Below are positions 45,811-53,925 of a stretch of DNA of 64,000 bases, piece by piece; positions within the stretch are counted from its first letter, which is position 1; the number at the start of each line of letters is the position of its first letter. The DNA is from CAZMCC01 sp964564695. GTDB taxonomy: Bacteria; Planctomycetota; Phycisphaerae; Phycisphaerales; UBA1924. The notes beneath the pieces are model-generated. The model did no database searches, was not told where the DNA came from, and saw only the letters and a program-made list of their open reading frames with translations. The stretch is from the NCBI GenBank assembly GCA_964564695.1, contig CAZMCC010000002.1, forward strand, positions 17,398-81,397, read 5' to 3'. Both the position numbers and the translations under genes were made by a program.

Positions 45811-46305
45811 TCACCGCCGGCGCCGCAGCACACCAAGCCCGGCCATGCCCAGCAGCACCGCGGCCCCGGGTGCGGGCACCGCGAGCAACTGCCCGCGGAT
45901 CTCGCCTCCGGGGAACACCGCCGAGGTGATGCGCATGTAGAGGTCGCCGTTGTTCAGCGAGAGCGTCTGTGCGGGCGTCAGCGCCCCGCCCCCTGAGAAC
46001 GTGCCTGTGGCCGCGCCGGGCGTGTCGAGCGTGAGGGCAAAGACGAACGGGCCGTTGGCGCCGGGAGCCCCGACGTTGAGAAACACTTGGTTCGCCCCGC
46101 CGAGAAGATCCTGGTAGTTGCCGACCGTCACGCTCAGCGCGCTGGTGGCGGTATCGAAGCTAAAAGTCCCTGATCCAAACGCGGGCGATGCGTTCGGTGG
46201 GACCATCTGCAGCCCATCGAGGTTGGCTTCGAACGACAGGATGTCAGCGCTCGCGCTCCCGGTGAGAACGCACGCGCCGACCAACACCATCGCAATGGCT
46301 TTCAT
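45811..46305 (-). CDS. CHRD-domain protein with PEP-CTERM-like tail
   Basis: Encodes 164 residues. A signal peptide (MKAIAMVLVGACVLTGSASA) precedes a CHRD domain (EANLDGLQMVPPNASPAFGS, LYMRITSAVFPGGEIRGQL), a beta-fold named after chordin and common in bacterial surface proteins. The end VPAPGAAVLLGMAGLGVLRR plus RR is a PEP-CTERM-type sorting signal. It is likely exported and held at the cell surface. A plausible minus-strand promoter lies about 80 bases upstream, overlapped by a perfect palindrome that could be an operator. Confidence 0.85.
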   Translation of the reverse strand: MKAIAMVLVGACVLTGSASADILSFEANLDGLQMVPPNASPAFGSGTFSFDTATSALSVTVGNYQDLLGGANQVFLNVGAPGANGPFVFALTLDTPGAATGTFSGGGALTPAQTLSLNNGDLYMRITSAVFPGGEIRGQLLAVPAPGAAVLLGMAGLGVLRRRR

Positions 46306-46376
46306 CTCTCTCGCTCCTGTATCCGGGCGCGGCTTTCAACCTCGACCGTCCGGCAAAGACGCCCACAAACGGCCTC

Positions 46377-46411
46377 AGCACCCATACTACAGCATGGGTG
46401 CTTTCAAGCAA
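46377..46411 (-). promoter_or_regulatory. Promoter with overlapping palindromic operator for the CHRD gene
   Basis: On the minus strand TTGCTT (46406-46411) and TAGTAT (46384-46389) are 16 bases apart. A perfect inverted repeat AGCACCCAT / ATGGGTGCT (46377-46385 and 46394-46402, 8-base spacer) covers the spacer and -10, as a repressor site would. Confidence 0.5.
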
Positions 46412-46853
46412 GAATTTAATGTACAGGCCGCCGCACAACCAAGGCGCCCAGAGTCCCATCTCCCGCCTGAGCGATGCACACGCCGGTGAGCGCGGCCCGG
46501 AGCGCGACCCGATAACGCGGCTGTCGGGGTCTGAAGCCGTCGCGATCGGAGAGGTGCTCACCCGCTCTCGCGGGCGACTCTGAAGGAAGAAAAGCCCTGC
46601 GCCGGGGAGGCAGCCGGCACAGGGCACCCACAGGGGCAGACACGTTCACCCACGCGGCGACGTGAATTAGCCTGATGGGAGTACTTTGAGATTCGCGCCC
46701 GGGCGGTGCCAGCACTTGCCACCGGTTGCGGGCGATTCAAGGTGGGTCTGGGCCGGGTGTGCCAGTGGCGCGTGGGATTGACCGCGCTACCGGCCCAGGG
46801 CGGCCGGTAGTGGCATCCAGTGGCACCCCGATTCAGGCCCGTACACTCGCCTT
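46412..46853. other. Intergenic region without recognisable gene
   Basis: About 440 bases between the CHRD gene promoter and coaD. The open frames here are short and lack family features. A GC-rich segment at 46585-46640 can fold into hairpins (GCCCTGCGCCGG, GCCGGCACAGGGC), but I match it to no known RNA. A TACACT -10-like box at 46842-46847 probably serves coaD, which would then be nearly leaderless. Confidence 0.4.
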
Positions 46854-47402
46854 GTGCAGCACTTGGCCGTTTATCCCGGCTCGTTCGACCCCGTGAGCTT
46901 CGGGCACCTCGACGTGATCGCGCGCGGGCGTCGGCTGTTTGATCGGGTCGTAGTGGCCGTGGGGCGGAACCCGGGGAAAGAGCAGCTGTTCTCGGTCGAT
47001 GAGCGGGTGGAGATGGTCCGGCTCTACACGGACCGCATGAACCGCGAGCGACCGGACCTGTCGCCTGTCGATGTCCAGGCGTTCGATGGCCTGACGATGG
47101 ACTTCGCCCGGTCGGTGGATGCCAGCGCCCTGCTCCGCGGCATCCGCAACCTCTCCGACCTCCAGTCCGAGGTCCAGCAGGCCCTCACCAACCGCCAGGT
47201 CGCCGGGCTCGAGACGGCGTTCGTCGTCGCGGGCCAGGACTTCGCGTACACATCGAGCAGCCTGATCAAGCAGATCGCCGCGATGAGCAACGACCTTTCC
47301 AAATTGAGCACGATGGTCCCCGCGGAGGTGATCGAGCGGCTCAAGGCCAAGAAGGCCGCCCGCGACCCCGTGCTCGAGCACCTGCGGGCCGACCAGGAGT
47401 GA
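46854..47402 (+). CDS. coaD: Phosphopantetheine adenylyltransferase
   Basis: Encodes 182 residues from a GTG start. It transfers AMP from ATP to 4'-phosphopantetheine, the penultimate step of coenzyme A synthesis. The nucleotidyl-transferase motif is AVYPGSFDPVSFGHLDVI. Substrate residues follow in VVVAVGRNPGKEQLFSVDER and LLRGIRNLSDLQSE, and SSSLIKQIAAM is the C-terminal family motif. It overlaps the next gene by GTGA, linking it to an unusual hydrolase-like protein and a HIT protein. Confidence 0.93.
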   Translation: MQHLAVYPGSFDPVSFGHLDVIARGRRLFDRVVVAVGRNPGKEQLFSVDERVEMVRLYTDRMNRERPDLSPVDVQAFDGLTMDFARSVDASALLRGIRNLSDLQSEVQQALTNRQVAGLETAFVVAGQDFAYTSSSLIKQIAAMSNDLSKLSTMVPAEVIERLKAKKAARDPVLEHLRADQE

Positions 47403-48271
47403 ATTCGTTGGCCCAGGGCGACATCGACATCCGCGTGATTTCCATCGGCACGCTGGCCGCACATCCCTTGTGGGGCGAGCGGGCCGGCTCGTCGGCACGC
47501 AGCGGGCACTGCACGTGCACGCTCATCCGGGCCGGGGACCGCAGGATCCTCGTCGACCCCTCGCTCCCGCCCGCGGCCATCGCGGCCCGGCTCGACGAGC
47601 GGGCCGGGCTCAAGCCCGCGGACATCACCCACGTCTTCCTCACGAGCTTCAAGCCCGAGACGCGGCGCGGCATCGGCGCCTTCGAGCACGCGACATGGTG
47701 GATCAGCGAGGCCGAGCGCGAGGGCGTCGGCGTGCCGATGATCCGGCGCGTGCAAGAGGCCGCCCAGCACGAGGACGAGTCGGTCGTCGAGATGCTGCGG
47801 TCGGAGATCGCGGTTCTGCAGCGCTGCGAGGCCGCCCCGGATCAGCTCGCCCAGCACGTCGACCTGTTCCCGCTTCCGGGCGTGACGCCGGGGATGTGCG
47901 GCGTGCTCATCGTCGAGCCCGCCCGCGGCGGGCGCGTGACCGGTTCGGTCGCCCCGGTCCTGGGCGGCCTGCTCAGCGTGCCGTCGGACGAGCTCGATAT
48001 CGAGGACGACGACGATCTCGGTGATGACGACGACGACGAAGTGGCCCCCGCGCGGCGCATGGTCGAGGCCGGCGCCGACGCCGGGCGGGCGACGCTCATC
48101 TGCGGCGACGCCGTGCCCACGCTCGAGCACCTCGAGCGCGGGCAGGTGCTGCACGGCGCGATCGACATCGAGACCGCGAGCGAGAGCTTCAAGGAGGCCC
48201 TCGAGATCGCCGACGTGCTCATTCCGGGGCGTGACAACTGGGTCATCAACCCGCTGCGAAGGGTGATGTAG
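47399..48271 (+). CDS. Degenerate metallo-beta-lactamase-fold protein with Asp-rich insert
   Basis: Encodes 290 residues from a GTG start. CTCTLIRAGDRRILVDPSLP and ADITHVFLTSFKPETRRGIG follow the early strands of the metallo-beta-lactamase fold, but the HxHxDH metal motif is replaced by FLTSFKPE, so a normal binuclear zinc site is unlikely. Residues about 200-216 are an acidic insert (ELDIEDDDDLGDDDDDE). Late motifs GDAVPTLEHLERGQVLHGAI and VLIPGRDNWVINPL keep the fold. It is translationally coupled to coaD and two bases from the HIT gene. Function unknown. Confidence 0.7.
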   Translation: MNSLAQGDIDIRVISIGTLAAHPLWGERAGSSARSGHCTCTLIRAGDRRILVDPSLPPAAIAARLDERAGLKPADITHVFLTSFKPETRRGIGAFEHATWWISEAEREGVGVPMIRRVQEAAQHEDESVVEMLRSEIAVLQRCEAAPDQLAQHVDLFPLPGVTPGMCGVLIVEPARGGRVTGSVAPVLGGLLSVPSDELDIEDDDDLGDDDDDEVAPARRMVEAGADAGRATLICGDAVPTLEHLERGQVLHGAIDIETASESFKEALEIADVLIPGRDNWVINPLRRVM

Positions 48272-48273
48272 GC

Positions 48274-48726
48274 GTGGCCGGCTCCTCTCGCGAATGTTTC
48301 TTCTGCGGGCGTTCCGGCGCGATGGCCGCGGGAACCGACCCGGACTTCATCGCGGCCCTCGAACACAGCTACGTGATCCTGGGTGACAGCATGGCGTGGC
48401 CCGGCTGGTGCATCCTCGCGCTCAGGGAGCACGCCGAGCACCTCGACCAGCTCGAGCCGGCGCGCCGGGCGGCGATCATGGGCGAGGCGGCCCGTGTCGG
48501 CGCCGCGCTGCGGGCGGCGGGCTTGGCGACGCGCGTGAATTATGAGTGCCTCGGCAACCTGGTGAACCACATCCACTGGCACGTCATCCCCCGCCGCGCG
48601 GACGAGCCGGAGCCCACGAGGACGGTGTGGAACCGCCCCGAGGCCGAGCGTGAGCGCGCCGGAACACCCGAGCAGCGGGGGGACCTCGTGCGTCGGATCC
48701 GCACTGCCCTCGCGCAGGCGAAGTGA
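48274..48726 (+). CDS. HIT family nucleotide-binding protein
   Basis: Encodes 150 residues from a GTG start. The histidine triad is in NLVNHIHWHVIPR, with the catalytic middle His, and the first residues include CFFCGRSG. HIT proteins hydrolyse nucleotide phosphoramidates or dinucleotides such as AppppA. It is the last gene of a coaD-led operon and meets the ABC permease gene tail to tail with no gap. A precise substrate cannot be given. Confidence 0.87.
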   Translation: MAGSSRECFFCGRSGAMAAGTDPDFIAALEHSYVILGDSMAWPGWCILALREHAEHLDQLEPARRAAIMGEAARVGAALRAAGLATRVNYECLGNLVNHIHWHVIPRRADEPEPTRTVWNRPEAERERAGTPEQRGDLVRRIRTALAQAK

Positions 48727-50322
48727 CTACGCCGGCAGGTCGCGGGCCGGGTCGAATCGGTTGAACGCCCACCCGACCACGCCGACAAGCATGGCGCACT
48801 CGATGACGAGCAACACGCCGGCGGCCAGCGTTGCGCCCGGCACGCCAAGCCCGATCGCATACGCGCCCCACCCCAGGAGCCCGGCGGGGGCGGCGGCCGC
48901 GAAGAACGTGATCATCTTGGCGAGCTGTGTGGCGAGTGCGCGGAGGAAGTGACGAAGGTCCATCACGCCGGTCGCGCCCGCGCGGTAGGGGAAGAGCAGG
49001 AACAGCGTGTTCTCGCACGCCATGAGCAGCATCCCCCCCAGGGGCGCGAGCACGCCCACGGGCGCGAGCATCAGGGCCAGCGCCGGGTCGCGCGTCGCGG
49101 CGCCGGCGATCAGGCCCCAGGTCATCAGCGCAATCACCGTCACGGGGGCCGCGAGCTGGCCCAGCGCCACGGCCCGGGGCGTGAGCGGGAGCGTCTTGAG
49201 GATGTCGATCTGGTCGATGTCGGCCCGGAAGTCGAAACGCAGCAGATTGGGCAGGACAAAGAGGAGCATGATCGAGAGCGTCGGGATCAGGGCCGCGGCC
49301 GACTCGGGCTCGACGCCCCCGATTGCTGCGCCGAGGATCAGGGCCGACGGGATGAGCAGCCACGCCCCGGACCGGACGACCCCCGTGAGCTGGCGCCACG
49401 CGATCGGAGCGGACCGGCCCAGCAGCGAGGGCATCGGCACGTTCACGCTGGCGGTGGGGCGGAAGACCGACCTGCCCTTGCGGTGGCGCTCGAGGGCCGC
49501 CTGCACCTTCTGGCTCTGGGCGAGGCTGGCCTCGAGCGAGACGGCGTCGAGGCGGAGGATGAGAGCGATCATCAGCAGCACGAGGCCGAAGGAGCCGACG
49601 ACGTAGGTGAGCGCGGTGCGGTTGTCGGCGGCTGCGAACGCGCGGCCGAAGGGCTCGAAGGGCAGCAGGATCGTCGAGGCGACCCGCGACTCGCGGATGG
49701 CCTTGAGCGTGGGGACGATCTTCGTGAAGTCGCCGCCGAAGGCCCCGGTGGTGACGCCGACGTAGGCAAGGAACGCGACGACGGGGACGCCGACCGCGAT
49801 CTTGAGGCGCGTGCCGCCGGCCTCGCGGGCGATGCTCATGGCCATGTTCGAGAATTGCAGGAAGAGCACGAGCAGCACGAGCGCGAGCCACCCGCCCAGG
49901 AGGGTTCCGGCCTGCAGGATGAAGTACAGGAACGCGAACACCGAGAGCAGCGCCCCGAAGCTCTGCACGCAGATGCGGTAGAGCACCAGCTCGCGCCGCT
50001 GGAACGGGCCGGGGAAGAGCTGGTCGGTGTCGGCCGGCGTGAAGGCGAGTGCTTTGGCCTTTCCTCCGATCAGGAGCGTGCTGATCCACGCCATCAGGAT
50101 CGCCGGCGGCCCCCACGTCTCGACGCCGCCGGCGAGCACGCCCGCCGTCCCCCGGCTGGCGCGGCCGACCTTCATCATCACGAGGGCCGCGAGCGCAAAC
50201 ACGACGAACAGGACCGCCACGACCGTGAGCAGCGCCGACTGCAGGATCCCGAGCTTCCGGCTGTACATGCGGACGCGCCCGCGCAATCGGAGCCACAGCA
50301 GCAGGCGGAGCGACGGGCTCAT
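48727..50322 (-). CDS. ABC transporter permease (putative ABC exporter)
   Basis: Encodes 531 residues with about twelve hydrophobic segments in two blocks separated by a cytoplasmic region near residues 230-285 (LAQSQKVQAALERHRKGRS). FTPADTDQLFPGPFQRREL near residue 85 is typical of putative ABC exporter membrane proteins seen beside ATPases of the ABC-2/CcmA type. The ATG at 50322 overlaps the ATPase stop (ATGA). The frame is open far upstream, but that part is antisense shadow of the ATPase. Substrate unknown. Confidence 0.78.
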   Translation of the reverse strand: MSPSLRLLLWLRLRGRVRMYSRKLGILQSALLTVVAVLFVVFALAALVMMKVGRASRGTAGVLAGGVETWGPPAILMAWISTLLIGGKAKALAFTPADTDQLFPGPFQRRELVLYRICVQSFGALLSVFAFLYFILQAGTLLGGWLALVLLVLFLQFSNMAMSIAREAGGTRLKIAVGVPVVAFLAYVGVTTGAFGGDFTKIVPTLKAIRESRVASTILLPFEPFGRAFAAADNRTALTYVVGSFGLVLLMIALILRLDAVSLEASLAQSQKVQAALERHRKGRSVFRPTASVNVPMPSLLGRSAPIAWRQLTGVVRSGAWLLIPSALILGAAIGGVEPESAAALIPTLSIMLLFVLPNLLRFDFRADIDQIDILKTLPLTPRAVALGQLAAPVTVIALMTWGLIAGAATRDPALALMLAPVGVLAPLGGMLLMACENTLFLLFPYRAGATGVMDLRHFLRALATQLAKMITFFAAAAPAGLLGWGAYAIGLGVPGATLAAGVLLVIECAMLVGVVGWAFNRFDPARDLPA

Positions 50323-51143
50323 GCGGTCCCCGCTATCGCGGCGGCACCCCCCCCGCCCACCCCGGCCGACTCGGTCGCCTTGAAGAAGATCTCCTCGAGC
50401 GAGGCGTCGGCCTGCTCGCCGGCGAACGCGCGCCGGGCGCCGTCGATCGCGCCCGCGTACTTCACCTCGCCCCTGTGGATGATGAGCAGGGCGTCGCACA
50501 GGTCGCCGATGAGGTCGAGCAGATGCGAGCTGATGACGAGTGCGGCCCCCGCGCGGGCCCGCTCGCGGATCGAGTCCTTCATCGTCCGGATGCCGCGGGG
50601 GTCGAGGCCCGTGAGCGGCTCGTCGAGGAGGATGAGTTTCGGACTGTGCAGCAGGGCGCAGCACACGGCCACTTTCTGGCGCATGCCGCGTGAGAGGTCG
50701 GCCCCGAGCTTGTCCTTGTGCTCGATGAGCTCGAACTTCTCGATGAGCGGGCGGGACGCGGCCTCGACCGAAGCCTTGTCGCTCGCCATGCCGTAGACCG
50801 CCGCGTGGAACCGCAGGTGCTCCATCACCGTGAGCTCGTCGTAGAGGCGCGGCTCGTCGGGGACGTACGCGAGGTGCTTCTTGGCCGCGACCGGCTCCTC
50901 GATCACGTCGTGCCCGCAGATGCGGACGGTGCCCTGCGTCGCGCGGATAATGCCGGCGACGGCCTTGAGGGTCGTGCTCTTGCCGGCGCCGTTGGGGCCC
51001 AGCAGGCCGACGACGCTGCCGGGGGCGACGTGCAGGTCGAGGCGCTTCACGGCGACCTTGTCGCCGTAGAGCTTGACGAAGCCGTCGATGGCGAGGACGG
51101 GGGGTGTCTGCGCGGTATTGGCGAGCACGGGATCGCTGGGCAT
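50319..51143 (-). CDS. ABC transporter ATP-binding protein (CcmA/ABC-2 type)
   Basis: Encodes 274 residues. Walker A is LLGPNGAGKSTTLKAVAG, the signature region is DLSRGMRQKVAVCCALL, Walker B is LILLDEPLTGLDPRG and the switch is ISSHLLDL. It powers the permease encoded just downstream, with which it is translationally coupled. The ATG at 51143 precedes MPSDPVLANTAQTPP; a longer frame would run into the tmRNA promoter. The gene is divergent from ssrA, 103 bases away. Confidence 0.88.
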   Translation of the reverse strand: MPSDPVLANTAQTPPVLAIDGFVKLYGDKVAVKRLDLHVAPGSVVGLLGPNGAGKSTTLKAVAGIIRATQGTVRICGHDVIEEPVAAKKHLAYVPDEPRLYDELTVMEHLRFHAAVYGMASDKASVEAASRPLIEKFELIEHKDKLGADLSRGMRQKVAVCCALLHSPKLILLDEPLTGLDPRGIRTMKDSIRERARAGAALVISSHLLDLIGDLCDALLIIHRGEVKYAGAIDGARRAFAGEQADASLEEIFFKATESAGVGGGGAAAIAGTA

Positions 51144-51221
51144 CGCCGAAGAGCGTACCGCGCGGGCCGGCGTCCGGTGGCAATGGAGTCGGCGTGCGAA
51201 CAATCGGCCGCCCGCGAGCGC

Positions 51222-51227
51222 TACAAT
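51222..51227 (+). promoter_or_regulatory. -10 box of the ssrA promoter
   Basis: TACAAT, one base off consensus, lies 19 bases before the mature tmRNA 5' end, leaving room for a short leader removed by processing. No good -35 is visible upstream. Confidence 0.5.
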
Positions 51228-51246
51228 GACACGTTCTTTGACATCT

Positions 51247-51598
51247 GGGGCCGAGACGGCGTTCGACCGGATTGAACCGGCTTGGTGTGGCGCGTCCAGG
51301 AGCATGCAGGCCTGGTAAAAAGCATGCACAAAACAGTTGCCAACAGCAACTACGCTCTCGCTGCCTAATTTTTAGGTGGCAGGACCCCGGGTTCACGCCC
51401 GATAGATCTGGGGTCCTAAAGACATCGGGCTGGCTCACAAGTGCCGCCCGCAGGCGCGTGAGTAAGAAAATAGCTGGGGGCTGGTTTCACGGGAGGTTGG
51501 CAGTGGCCGCCCGTGCGACGAGATCAACACACCGCCTACACGCGTAGAGGCGCTGGGTGCGACGATTCGGCACGGGGGTTCGACTCCCCCCGGCTCCA
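51247..51598 (+). ncRNA. ssrA: Transfer-messenger RNA (tmRNA)
   Basis: The 5' end GGGGCCG pairs with CGGCTCC at 51591-51597 as the acceptor stem (one G-U pair), and GGGGGTTCGACTCCCCC forms the T arm. GTAAAAAGC upstream of the reading frame matches E. coli tmRNA. The resume codon is probably GCC after AACAGTT, giving the tag ANSNYALAA and stop TAA, close to the E. coli tag ANDENYALAA. The CCA end is not encoded (A then TT). It rescues stalled ribosomes and tags the incomplete proteins. Its 3' end is the integration site of the adjacent element. Confidence 0.93.
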
Positions 51599-52888
51599 TT
51601 CGCGAGACTCGGCCCCAGAGGGGACGGGCTCTCGACTATCGGCACGGCGCGGCGAAGGCCGCCCCGGCGCACTGAATTCCGCAACCCCGGGCACCGTTGG
51701 GGCGGCCATCTCTGCGTCGTGCTGATTGAGTGTGAAGCACATGGGTTGCGGTACGTCAAGTGTGCCCGAGGTGAACCCCCGTGTCAAGTCCCCAATCGGC
51801 AATTCGAGCACGGGGGTTGAGCCCGCCCCCCCTCCCGCCGGGGGATAAGTCCCGTTCAAACAAGGCATTGACTCCATAACAGATTTTCCTACACCATCTT
51901 CGCCGAGCACTTGATCGGGGTCCACATAACTGCGCATCGTCGTCTGCATCGACTCATGTCCCGCGAGCACGTGCAGCACCGGCGCCTCGGCCTTGGACGC
52001 GACCCGCGTCATCCACCACTTGCGGAACGAGTGCCAGCCGATCGCGCCCTTGTTCGTGAGCGCCTCGATGTTCGCGCGGGCGACGTCGCGATCGAGCGAG
52101 TGCGGGCTGGGCATCTTGGGGAACACGCGATCGGTGAGCCCCGTCGTGATCCCCGCCGCGCTCTGCCGCGCCCGCCAATAGTCCAGGCACGCCACCAGCT
52201 CGGGCGCCATCGGAACGACGTGGGTTTTACGGCCCTTTTTGTGGGTCGAGCGGGGAAACCGCACCTCTTTGGCGCCGGTGTCGATCATGCCCCAGGTCAG
52301 TTTCCCCAGCGTCGACCAGCGGACCCCGAGCAGCGCGGCCGCCATGTACACGAACTTCCGGTCGATCGTGCAGCGTCGATCGTTCTCGCGCTTGGGCTTG
52401 CCCGCCGTCGCCATCAGGCGCTTCAGCTCCACGGTCGTGAACGCGCGTGAGCCGTCGTCGCTGTCGTGCTCGGGCACCTTGCGGATCGACGCGCACGGGT
52501 TCGACCGCACCCAGGGCTTCTCGCGGCTGGGGTTCTCGGTGCAGAAGTCGAAGAAGGTGCGGATGGTCGTCAGCACGTTGTTGTGGCGCTTCCCGGTGCG
52601 GGCCGAGCCGGCGGGGGTGGTCTTGCGGCGCTTGCCCTTCACCTGCTGCCAGTCGAGCGTCCCGGCCCGGAGCTGGCCGAGCCATTCGCGGATCTGCGGG
52701 GTTGTGGCCTGTTTGGCGTCGGTCCAGCCGTGGGCGGCGGCGAGCCGCTCGACCACCTTGCGGGCCTTGGCGACCCCCTGGGCGCAGCGGGCTTCCCGCG
52801 CCTTGTCGGCGATCCAGGCGTCGATCTGGATGTGGATGGGGGCGTTCGCGGCCTTGGCGGATGCCCCGTGGTCCGGGGCGTGTTCCAT
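51536..52888 (-). CDS. int: Tyrosine recombinase / phage integrase
   Basis: Encodes about 450 residues. A SAM-like core-binding domain covers about residues 15-120 (IQIDAWIADKAREARCAQGV, RHNNVLTTIRTFFDFC). The catalytic domain has Arg190 in LLGVRWSTLGKLTW, Lys near 218-221 in HKKGRKTHVV, His286 and Arg289 in WHSFRKWW, His311 in LAGHESMQTT and Tyr321 in RSYVDPD. All six positions are present. The C-terminus continues about 130 residues and reads antisense through the ssrA T arm (WSRGESNPRA). The start at 52888 is a choice; the open frame upstream to 53095 does not look like protein. Confidence 0.87.
   Translation of the reverse strand: MEHAPDHGASAKAANAPIHIQIDAWIADKAREARCAQGVAKARKVVERLAAAHGWTDAKQATTPQIREWLGQLRAGTLDWQQVKGKRRKTTPAGSARTGKRHNNVLTTIRTFFDFCTENPSREKPWVRSNPCASIRKVPEHDSDDGSRAFTTVELKRLMATAGKPKRENDRRCTIDRKFVYMAAALLGVRWSTLGKLTWGMIDTGAKEVRFPRSTHKKGRKTHVVPMAPELVACLDYWRARQSAAGITTGLTDRVFPKMPSPHSLDRDVARANIEALTNKGAIGWHSFRKWWMTRVASKAEAPVLHVLAGHESMQTTMRSYVDPDQVLGEDGVGKSVMESMPCLNGTYPPAGGGAGSTPVLELPIGDLTRGFTSGTLDVPQPMCFTLNQHDAEMAAPTVPGVAEFSAPGRPSPRRADSREPVPSGAESREWSRGESNPRAESSHPAPLRV
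51570..51598. other. Probable left attachment site (attL) at the ssrA 3' end
   Basis: The T arm and acceptor end of ssrA directly border the integrase gene, the usual arrangement for elements that integrate into tRNA or tmRNA genes. The exact core cannot be fixed because the second copy (attR) should lie to the right of the window. Confidence 0.6.
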
Positions 52889-53275
52889 CGGTTCGATCTC
52901 GCTCGCGGGGACGTGGTCCCTGGAGCGGCGAACCCCAGCCTTGGGGGCTACCGCACGGGATGAGCATACACCCGAAGCGGCGAGAGCAACAACAATCACC
53001 GCGGCGGCGCGGGCGGCGCCGTGTCCCCGGCATCGGATTCGAGCGTCGCCAAGGCGAACACATACCTCGGGCGTCGCGCGGGAGTGGGCGTCCACGGGCG
53101 TCCCCTGTCGGTTGTTGCCGGAGAAGCGATACCCGCGTTCGGGGTGAACGGTTCGCGGGCCGCACGGATTCGTGAATTCCTCCGCGACCCCCTAGCGCAA
53201 CTTCTGCGAGCGAAACTACTTGCGCAACTAGCGTTGAAACGGAGGTTTGAGGTTGTAAGGAACGGTTACAAGCTC

Positions 53276-53328
53276 AGCTCTCCGGAGATTCCGGAGAGCT
53301 GGACTAGCGCCCGGCCACGCTCTCCGGA
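53276..53328. promoter_or_regulatory. Perfect palindrome plus half-site, probable operator
   Basis: Arms AGCTCTCCGGA and TCCGGAGAGCT, 11 bp each with a 3-base spacer, occupy 53276-53300. A half-site GCTCTCCGGA follows at 53319-53328. A looser CTAGCGCAA / TTGCGCAACTAG repeat lies at about 53191-53231. This untranslated region upstream of the integrase is where a prophage control region would be expected. Apart from these repeats and the small ORF at 53378, I see no gene between 52889 and 53737. Confidence 0.55.
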
Positions 53329-53377
53329 CCCAGCGCGCTCCGCACCTTCATTCGGATGCGCTCGGCGCCGCGGCGTC

Positions 53378-53521
53378 CTACTCGTCTCGATACTCCGGCG
53401 CGTCCGGGTGCACGTACCCCGGCCCGCTTCGGCGCGCGATCAGCGCCCCGAGCATCGACGACACGATGAGCAGGCCCGCGAGGATGGCGAGCACTAGGCC
53501 GGCGGCTTTGAGGGCGAGCAT
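53378..53521 (-). CDS. 47-residue membrane mini-protein
   Basis: Encodes 47 residues: a single strong membrane helix (LVLAILAGLLIVSSMLGALI) at about residues 9-28, then ARRSGPGYVHPDAPEYRDE. This positive-inside helix with a polar tail looks like a genuine small membrane protein. No convincing ribosome-binding site precedes the ATG, which lowers confidence. A phage accessory role is possible; function unknown. Confidence 0.4.
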   Translation of the reverse strand: MLALKAAGLVLAILAGLLIVSSMLGALIARRSGPGYVHPDAPEYRDE

Positions 53522-53737
53522 GGGGCCAGCTTATCGGCCCGTGAACACAAACGCCCCGGCTTGTGACCAGGGCGAACGTGTCAGCGGCCGTGAGGCCCCC
53601 AGTGATCGTGACGACACCCGATCATTGAGCCCCACACGCTGATGGTCAACGGTCGGTACGTGATCGGGATTGCGTCCGCCGGGGTCCTCTTGTAATGTTG
53701 AGCACCGGCCCCCGATCGTCCGGATCAAAGGACGCCC

Positions 53738-53920
53738 GTGCCGGACTCAGTATTTCGCTTTGAAATCTACGTCGACCGTGGGAAATACCACTGGCGTCTC
53801 CTCGAGAACGGGGTCGTCGTTATGAAGTCGCGTGAGGGGCAATCGCGCCTCGAGGATGTTGCGTACGAGATCGCCCGCATTAGGACCGAGGTCCCGAAGG
53901 CGACGGTGACAGGGCCATGA
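53738..53920 (+). CDS. DUF1508/YegP-like small protein
   Basis: Encodes 60 residues from a GTG start. FRFEIYVDRGKYHWRLLENG, then VVVMKSREGQSRLEDVAYEI resembles the single-repeat DUF1508 (YegP) fold, whose hallmark is an aromatic beta-hairpin with RWRL-like sequence. The role of the family is unknown. It sits between the integrase control region and a convergent small gene 5 bases away. Confidence 0.6.
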   Translation: MPDSVFRFEIYVDRGKYHWRLLENGVVVMKSREGQSRLEDVAYEIARIRTEVPKATVTGP

Positions 53921-53925
53921 TCGAC

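Noticed and set aside
46585..46700. Possible riboswitch or small RNA before coaD
   Set aside because: GC-rich hairpins can be drawn, but I could not match the conserved cores of cobalamin, SRP, 6S or RNase P RNA on either strand.
50323..51438. N-terminal extension of the ABC permease frame
   Set aside because: The frame stays open upstream, but the extension is antisense-like low complexity overlapping the ATPase gene. ATG 50322 with ATGA coupling is the sensible start.
52889..53095. Integrase start at 53095
   Set aside because: The added 69 residues are Arg/Ala-rich and unlike integrase N-termini; ATG 52888 gives a normal core-binding domain.
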